Shown: piece after piece, positions 11,564-15,276 of the stretch | Position numbering within the stretch: position 1 is the first letter of the stretch | How the letters are laid out: the number at the start of each line of letters is the position of its first letter | Source of the DNA: an uncultured Alphaproteobacteria bacterium | GTDB taxonomy: Bacteria; Pseudomonadota; Alphaproteobacteria; Rs-D84 | DNA: 15,276 bases | Direction of reading: 5' to 3' | Assembly: GCA_937888635.1 (NCBI GenBank) | Contig: CALARG010000028.1 | Coordinates: forward strand, 1 to 15,276 | Translations under genes and position numbers: made by a program | The notes under the pieces: generated by a model | Databases searched by the model: none | The model's input: only the letters and a program-made list of their open reading frames with translations | What the model was told of the DNA's origin: nothing

Positions 11564-12554
11564 ATGTCTGTAATTCGTCGGGCGATGTTATAACAATAAT
11601 GCCGCTGGATTCCCATTGTTTGATATGTGCATCAATGTCCATTATGTTTTGGGTCGCCAGATAAATCACAGGTGTCAGATTATGTTCTGTTGCGAATTCT
11701 GTAATTGTTTTTTGCAGGGCAGGTCGTGTTTGGCCATTGGCAAACCAGTTTTCATTATCAATTACCCAAAAATTTTCATCGCTGTGTGTTATGATTGCGT
11801 GGGTTGGGGTTGTGACTATGTCGTCGTGAATGCTGTGTTCTATGTTATTTTTGGTCAGGTATTTTATTAGGTCCGTGTTGTCATAATTGCCATGTATTGT
11901 TGTGGTGGTGGTTTCAGTATTTTCTTGGTCAAAACTAATGTCGGTAAATACGGGGATATTAAATGACGGTGTGTCGTCCATGCCGGGCATGTTATCCAGT
12001 TCAATGTCAAAATCGCTGGGTAATGGTAATATGTCATTTGCCTCTGGTGCAATGATTGATTCGTCAGATGTGTCTTGTGGGTTGTTGATTTGAATAATGT
12101 TAATCCGACTGCGTGCGCGAATGAATGCACCGTGAAGTTCAGGTGGTATTTCGGCTGGTAATTCTGGTTGTGGTTCCTGGTCAGGTGTTGTTTTTTCTTC
12201 TGCGGTTATGTCCTTGTCTGGGGAATCGCTGGGGGTGGGTGTGGCCGGTGCCGGTTTTGTTGGCCATTTTGGTAATGGAACTTTTGGAACAGGGATTGTG
12301 ACCAATGGTTTTTTTGTGCGTATTATTAATGTGGTTGTCGCAATATACAGGGGCAGGGCAGATAGTATTAGTATGCCAAAGACAAAACCTGCAAAACCGT
12401 GTAGTTGTGCATGTGCCAATTTGTGCCACTGGCCGCCATTGAAAATATTGAATTTAAACATGAAATAAAGCACGGCCCATGTTATTGCCATATAACATAT
12501 GGTCCATATAATGGCGTATTTGTGTTCAGTTAAGATTTTAGATATCTTCTTCAT
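11562..12554 (-). CDS. Two-helix membrane protein with proline-rich linker and unknown C-terminal domain, 330 aa
   Basis: Not assigned to a named family. Residues about 12-33 and 52-78 are hydrophobic helices, making a short membrane anchor. Residues about 83-140 are a Pro/Thr/Glu linker (VPKVPLPKWPTKPAPATPTP and onwards), then an acidic low-complexity stretch to about 225. Residues about 226-330 look like an alpha/beta domain: IKYLTKNNIEHSI, HAIITHSDENFWVIDNENWF, a helix, TPVIYLATQNIMDIDAHIKQW and GIIVITSPDEL. The order strand-strand-helix-strand-helix-strand recalls anchored nuclease-like (NERD/PD-(D/E)XK) domains, but the E-x-K residues are not visible, so this is a weak guess. A perfect promoter lies so close that the mRNA should be leaderless. 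It converges on rplQ. Confidence 0.85.
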   Translation of the reverse strand: MKKISKILTEHKYAIIWTICYMAITWAVLYFMFKFNIFNGGQWHKLAHAQLHGFAGFVFGILILSALPLYIATTTLIIRTKKPLVTIPVPKVPLPKWPTKPAPATPTPSDSPDKDITAEEKTTPDQEPQPELPAEIPPELHGAFIRARSRINIIQINNPQDTSDESIIAPEANDILPLPSDFDIELDNMPGMDDTPSFNIPVFTDISFDQENTETTTTTIHGNYDNTDLIKYLTKNNIEHSIHDDIVTTPTHAIITHSDENFWVIDNENWFANGQTRPALQKTITEFATEHNLTPVIYLATQNIMDIDAHIKQWESSGIIVITSPDELQT

Positions 12555-12563
12555 GTTAGTTTT

Positions 12564-12591
12564 ATTATAGACAATAATATTATTTTGTCAA
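12564..12591 (-). promoter_or_regulatory. Perfect consensus promoter with palindromic spacer for the 330-aa gene
   Basis: On the - strand TTGACA (12591-12586), 16 bases, TATAAT (12569-12564): both hexamers match consensus exactly. Only nine bases separate TATAAT from the ATG, so transcription should start at or within about three bases of the start codon. The spacer contains the perfect 12-base palindrome AATAATATTATT (12573-12584), a candidate repressor site. Confidence 0.85.
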
Positions 12592-12644
12592 ATATATAAA
12601 ATAGGCTAAACTGTAAATAATGTATCTTTTTGGAAAAAACATTG

Positions 12645-12650
12645 TATAAT
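12645..12650 (+). promoter_or_regulatory. -10 element upstream of the DUF1653 gene
   Basis: An exact TATAAT lies 28 bases before the ATG. At 17-base spacing the -35 position reads GTATCT, which is poor; TTGGAA is too close. AAGGG in AAAAAGGGC precedes the start codon as a ribosome-binding site. Confidence 0.4.
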
Positions 12651-12678
12651 TGGTGATGATAATTAAAAAGGGCAAAAT

Positions 12679-12906
12679 ATGCCAGAAATAGGAAGTATTT
12701 ACAAACATTATAAAAACCATCAATTTTATCAAGTAATAGCCATAGGCAAACACACAGAAAGCTTAGAAGATCTTGTGATTTACAAAGCGTTATATGAATC
12801 AGATAAATTTCCATATGGTCAGATATGGTGCAGACCTTTGAAAATTTGGCAGGAAAATATAAATGGCAAACCAAGATTTGAAAAAATTGAAGACAAAAAC
12901 CAATAA
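12679..12906 (+). CDS. DUF1653 family protein, 75 aa
   Basis: This is a small protein of the DUF1653 family, whose role is not established. The family pattern is clear: an N-terminal G-x-Y-x-H-Y-K-N-x-x-x-Y-x-V (GSIYKHYKNHQFYQVIAIGKHTES), then LEDLVIYKALYESDKFPYGQIWCRPLKIWQE, and PRFEKI near the end. The length fits this one-domain family. The gene is clearly more AT-rich than its neighbours and uses ATA, AAA, TTA and AGA-type codons that the ribosomal genes avoid, so recent acquisition is possible. The nearest recognisable -10 box is TATAAT at 12645. It is transcribed divergently from the 330-aa gene. Confidence 0.85.
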   Translation: MPEIGSIYKHYKNHQFYQVIAIGKHTESLEDLVIYKALYESDKFPYGQIWCRPLKIWQENINGKPRFEKIEDKNQ

Positions 12907-12929
12907 AAAGGTACATTATTTACACTTGA

Positions 12930-12979
12930 GCCATAAAATATAAAAAACTCTTTTTTTTGTATGCTTTTTATGGCATAAT
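12930..12979 (+). promoter_or_regulatory. Inverted repeat and extended -10 before the 654-aa gene
   Basis: GCCATAAAA (12930-12938) and TTTTATGGC (12966-12974) are perfect 9-base arms. Between them AAAAAA-CTC-TTTTTT can also pair. The right arm runs into TGGCATAAT (12971-12979), an extended -10 (TG-N-CATAAT). The structure may end the DUF1653 transcript, act as an operator, or both. Confidence 0.45.
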
Positions 12980-13004
12980 AGTAAAGATAATATAGGGGGG
13001 CTTT

Positions 13005-14969
13005 ATGTCTGGCTTTTTAAGGTTTTTTGGAACGTCTGTTGCATCTGTTTTTGCGTGTTTGGTTGCGTTGAATGCAAATGCTGCAACGGGGCGTGATGGT
13101 TATGCAAATGTTCGCGCGGCAAGTGTGGGTGATGCAGGGATTGCGCGTATGCCGACCATGCCGACATTGCCTGTTATGACGGTTGGAAACATTTCACAGG
13201 ATGTTTCAACAAGTGTGACGGTGCCATCTGTTCCAGATGTGCCGGATGTTCCAGATACCCCGGACGAGCCTGAGGTCCCAGATGAGCCATCGGTTGTGCC
13301 AGAATGTCCAGATGGTGGGGTGAAAAATTCGCAGTATACAATTGAAATGTGTATGAATGATGTATTGCAGTGTGTGAATTTTGGTGCGTTGCCGAATGGT
13401 TTGAACGATATGTTTGATGAAAATACACGCAATGCAATTGTTAATGGTATGGGGTTGTGTACCCCTCAGGTAGATAAGTGCATTGCAACAGTTAGACGCG
13501 ATTGCAGTAATATATATCGCGCGACGTCTGATGTTTGGATTGACTTTAATTCGCGTCGTGTTCAGCCAGAATATTATAACTTTGTTTTGCGCAAAACGGG
13601 ACTGACACCAAATCAGGCAGAGGCGGTTTGTGGAATGTTAGATAAAAATGTCTCGGGGTCATCGTTTAATAATAAAAATGGTCAGGGATTAGGGGGCGCA
13701 TCAGGTCGTTTTGCACGCTGGGATGCCAAGACAGCAAAATGTCATGTTCGTGTCGCAGCATATAACAAGGACAAGCATATTACCAATACATGGTTGTTTG
13801 GTGCCGCAGGTGATGACCAGCCGGCCGAAGTATGGAAAGAAACAGGTGATACATTTACATGCAATAAAGATCTGTTTGGTTTTTCGTTGATGAACAATAC
13901 GCATACTGCAGCGGTTGTTGGTATTGGTGGTGGTACATTGGTTGGCGCGGGTGTCGGTGCAATTGCAGGGCATGGCGCGCGTGACTTTGATTGTTCGCGT
14001 GATGAACATCGTGAAAAATTGGCCCAAGAATTGCGCAAATCTGGTCAGACCAGAATTTTGAATCAGTTCTTGGAACCAGTGTATCAGTTGTCTTTGTCGG
14101 CAGACTTGACCGTTGCCCAGTGTAATGCGGTTTTGGATTTATATGATAAATATCAGGAAATAGTTGTTGCGATAGAAGAATGTAACGGATATACCGTTTC
14201 AGAAGAAGAAGTTATAATAGAAGTGGAATTATCTGATAACACCACGCAAATGGTGGAGATTTCTGTACGTGATGGGAAACCCGTGCTGGATGATGCGCAA
14301 ATTGCAAGTATTCAGCAACAACTGAATTGCGGTGACACATGTCCAAGTGATTTGGCCACGCAAATTCAGGCAGCATTAGATGCCCAGGCCGGCGGAAAGT
14401 GTCGGTTCAAGCCAATAAATCTGGCCAAGGTGCAGGGCAGCAGTATCTATTGTGATGCGCAAACGGGGTGCCTGTACCATGACGAACTGGCACGCGAGGT
14501 TCAGCCATTGGCCGATGTTTTGGATGGGCTGGAAATCTTAAAGGGTGAAAAGTCTAATATGGCGAAAAGTGTTGGTATTGGTGCGGCGGTTGGTGCAGGT
14601 GCAGGTGGCCTGGCAACAGCCATTACTGCATATGTTGAGAAAAATAATATCAATTGTCGTGTTGGTGATAATCTGGAACAAGTCGCCCTGGGTAAATCAC
14701 ATGTTATTGGCAGTTTGCGTGATTTCTATGTAAAATGGAATCTGAGTTTGCCAGATGTTATCGCGCCAACTGCAACAATAGACAGTTGCGAATCGTGGAA
14801 ATACAACTGTTCGCGCTATACAGATATGGCACAGTGTGAAAATGCCCAGTTTAATTATAAACCTGCGGGTGCGCCGACATTTACACTGGTGCGTTCTGTA
14901 TGCAAGGCGTCGGGTGGTATGTGCATAGAAAACTATCCGGTTGCTAAATCACAAGGTGCGTGTAAATAA
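13005..14969 (+). CDS. Large exported cysteine-rich protein with two glycine-zipper segments, 654 aa
   Basis: Not recognised as a named family. Residues 1-26 form a Sec signal peptide (SVASVFACLVALNANA|AT). Residues about 72-100 are a Pro/Asp/Glu/Val spacer (VPSVPDVPDVPDTPDEPEVP). After the signal peptide there are 24 cysteines spread over the whole chain (101 to 653), an even number that suggests disulfides in the periplasm or outside. Residues about 301-324 (AAVVGIGGGTLVGAGVGAIAG) and 522-544 (SVGIGAAVGAGAGGLATAITAYV) are glycine-zipper hydrophobic segments, each near a D-C or N-C motif and a helical region; the two halves may be related. GGGGGG precedes the ATG. It is a probable surface or outer-membrane-associated protein; the precise role is unknown. 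A terminator follows. Confidence 0.85.
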   Translation: MSGFLRFFGTSVASVFACLVALNANAATGRDGYANVRAASVGDAGIARMPTMPTLPVMTVGNISQDVSTSVTVPSVPDVPDVPDTPDEPEVPDEPSVVPECPDGGVKNSQYTIEMCMNDVLQCVNFGALPNGLNDMFDENTRNAIVNGMGLCTPQVDKCIATVRRDCSNIYRATSDVWIDFNSRRVQPEYYNFVLRKTGLTPNQAEAVCGMLDKNVSGSSFNNKNGQGLGGASGRFARWDAKTAKCHVRVAAYNKDKHITNTWLFGAAGDDQPAEVWKETGDTFTCNKDLFGFSLMNNTHTAAVVGIGGGTLVGAGVGAIAGHGARDFDCSRDEHREKLAQELRKSGQTRILNQFLEPVYQLSLSADLTVAQCNAVLDLYDKYQEIVVAIEECNGYTVSEEEVIIEVELSDNTTQMVEISVRDGKPVLDDAQIASIQQQLNCGDTCPSDLATQIQAALDAQAGGKCRFKPINLAKVQGSSIYCDAQTGCLYHDELAREVQPLADVLDGLEILKGEKSNMAKSVGIGAAVGAGAGGLATAITAYVEKNNINCRVGDNLEQVALGKSHVIGSLRDFYVKWNLSLPDVIAPTATIDSCESWKYNCSRYTDMAQCENAQFNYKPAGAPTFTLVRSVCKASGGMCIENYPVAKSQGACK

Positions 14970-14971
14970 TT

Positions 14972-14997
14972 AAATCCCCTGATTAGGGGATTTTTTT
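14972..14997 (+). terminator. Intrinsic terminator after the 654-aa gene
   Basis: AAATCCCCT (14972-14980) pairs perfectly with AGGGGATTT (14985-14993) around GATT and is followed by Ts through 14997. It is nearly the same design as the terminator after rplQ. Confidence 0.9.
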
Positions 14998-15007
14998 ATC
15001 AAAGCAA

Positions 15008-15037
15008 TTGACATTTATTTTATGTTTCTGTTAAAAT
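15008..15037 (+). promoter_or_regulatory. Promoter at the right edge
   Basis: TTGACA (15008-15013), 18 bases, TAAAAT (15032-15037). Transcription would start near 15044, just before a stable hairpin. Confidence 0.65.
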
Positions 15038-15043
15038 ATGTTT

Positions 15044-15133
15044 GTCGTGGTGTGTTATCACGATGGGGTGTGAGAACCCGTGCTTTGGCGTCTGGGGAAG
15101 GGTGTGACGCGCCATTTTATGGGCGTGTTTTTT
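15044..15133 (+). ncRNA. Candidate small RNA or attenuator leader
   Basis: The transcript from the promoter above would begin with hairpin TCGTGGT/ATCACGA (15045-15063), then GGGT/ACCC (15066-15079). It ends at a terminator, ACGCGCCA pairing with TGGGCGTGT with one bulge (15107-15128), followed by six Ts. GGCGTC (15087-15092) can instead pair with GACGCGCC (15106-15113), which destroys the terminator's 5' arm. A roughly 90-base sRNA or a termination-controlled leader both fit. It does not match SRP RNA, TPP or other riboswitch cores I know. Confidence 0.45.
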
Positions 15134-15276
15134 GTATTATTTTCCCGGGACGATAAATACTCCTGATCATTTTTGGTCAGGAGGGCATGCGAATATATTG
15201 AATAAGCAGCACAATTCCAAAGATTGTTCTCAACCTCCTGACCACTTTGAATTTAATTCTGGTGGTTTTTTTGTTG
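15132..15276 (+). CDS. Possible partial ORF with repeated PDHF...SGG peptide, runs off the window
   Basis: Not recognised. The frame is open from 15108 to the window end. It contains TPDHFWSGGHANILNK and later QPPDHFEFNSGGFFV. The two PDHF...SGG units are encoded by different codons (GAT/GAC, CAT/CAC, TCA/TCT, GGA/GGT, GGG/GGT), all third-position changes, which points to selection on protein. There is no ATG. The start could be TTG 15132, with no ribosome-binding site, or TTG 15198, with AGGAGG at 15179-15184, but that would exclude the first unit. The same DNA also folds as CTCCTGATC/GGTCAGGAG and ACCAC/GTGGT plus Ts, so a non-coding attenuator is an alternative. Confidence 0.3.
   Translation, partial: MYYFPGTINTPDHFWSGGHANILNKQHNSKDCSQPPDHFEFNSGGFFV

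Noticed and set aside
13100..13432. Reverse-strand frames opposite the Pro/Asp/Glu linker (GTSGTSGTDG type)
   Set aside because: The Gly/Ser/Thr repeats are only the complement of the VPDVPD-coding bases; no start signals.
15044..15133. SRP RNA, TPP riboswitch or tmRNA at the right edge
   Set aside because: No GGAAGGAAGCAGC-type SRP loop, no CTGAGA plus thi-box core, and no tRNA-like ends.

Overview
The window is a ribosomal-protein super-operon of a proteobacterium, most likely an alphaproteobacterium. The gene order runs from the S10 tail through spc to alpha. rpsD is not next to rpsK/rpoA, which is usual for alphaproteobacteria and unlike E. coli. S14 is the zinc-free (C-) long form, and RpoA has a standard C-terminal domain. 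Base composition is fairly AT-rich, with strong CCA/GCA/GTT codon preference, and intergenic spacers are longer than is typical. An uncultured, host-associated low-GC lineage is a reasonable guess, but the window cannot prove it.

Region 1 (1-8231), all on the + strand: rplP (5' truncated), rpmC, rpsQ, rplN, rplX, rplE, rpsN, rpsH, rplF, an unannotated 53-codon small ORF, rplR, rpsE, rpmD (58 codons), rplO, secY, rpsM and rpsK. adk and rpmJ, often found between secY and rpsM, are absent. Many spacers carry compact hairpins. One 15-base hairpin sequence occurs twice, before rplE and before rplR. A promoter wrapped in an inverted repeat precedes rpsM, and a strong intrinsic terminator follows rpsK.

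Region 2 (8260-11563): two accessory genes, an unknown 208-aa protein and a 114-aa exported protein, each with its own promoter, separate rpsK from rpoA. A 13-bp-stem hairpin and a near-consensus promoter then restart transcription for rpoA, a 38-codon small ORF and rplQ, ending at a bidirectional terminator. Three copies of an unusual palindromic element lie in this part of the window: one between rpsM and rpsK, two in tandem after rpoA. All have an exactly 22-base terminal loop of shared sequence, and their stems differ in sequence but stay complementary. This is the best candidate for something undescribed.

Region 3 (11562-15276): a convergent 330-aa membrane protein driven by a perfect consensus promoter that leaves essentially no 5' leader; an AT-rich DUF1653 gene; and a large exported protein (654 aa, 24 cysteines after the signal peptide, a Pro/Asp/Glu linker and two glycine-zipper hydrophobic segments). 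The right edge has a promoter, a short structured leader or small RNA ending in a terminator with a competing fold, and the start of a possible ORF with a repeated PDHF...SGG peptide whose two copies differ only at third codon positions.
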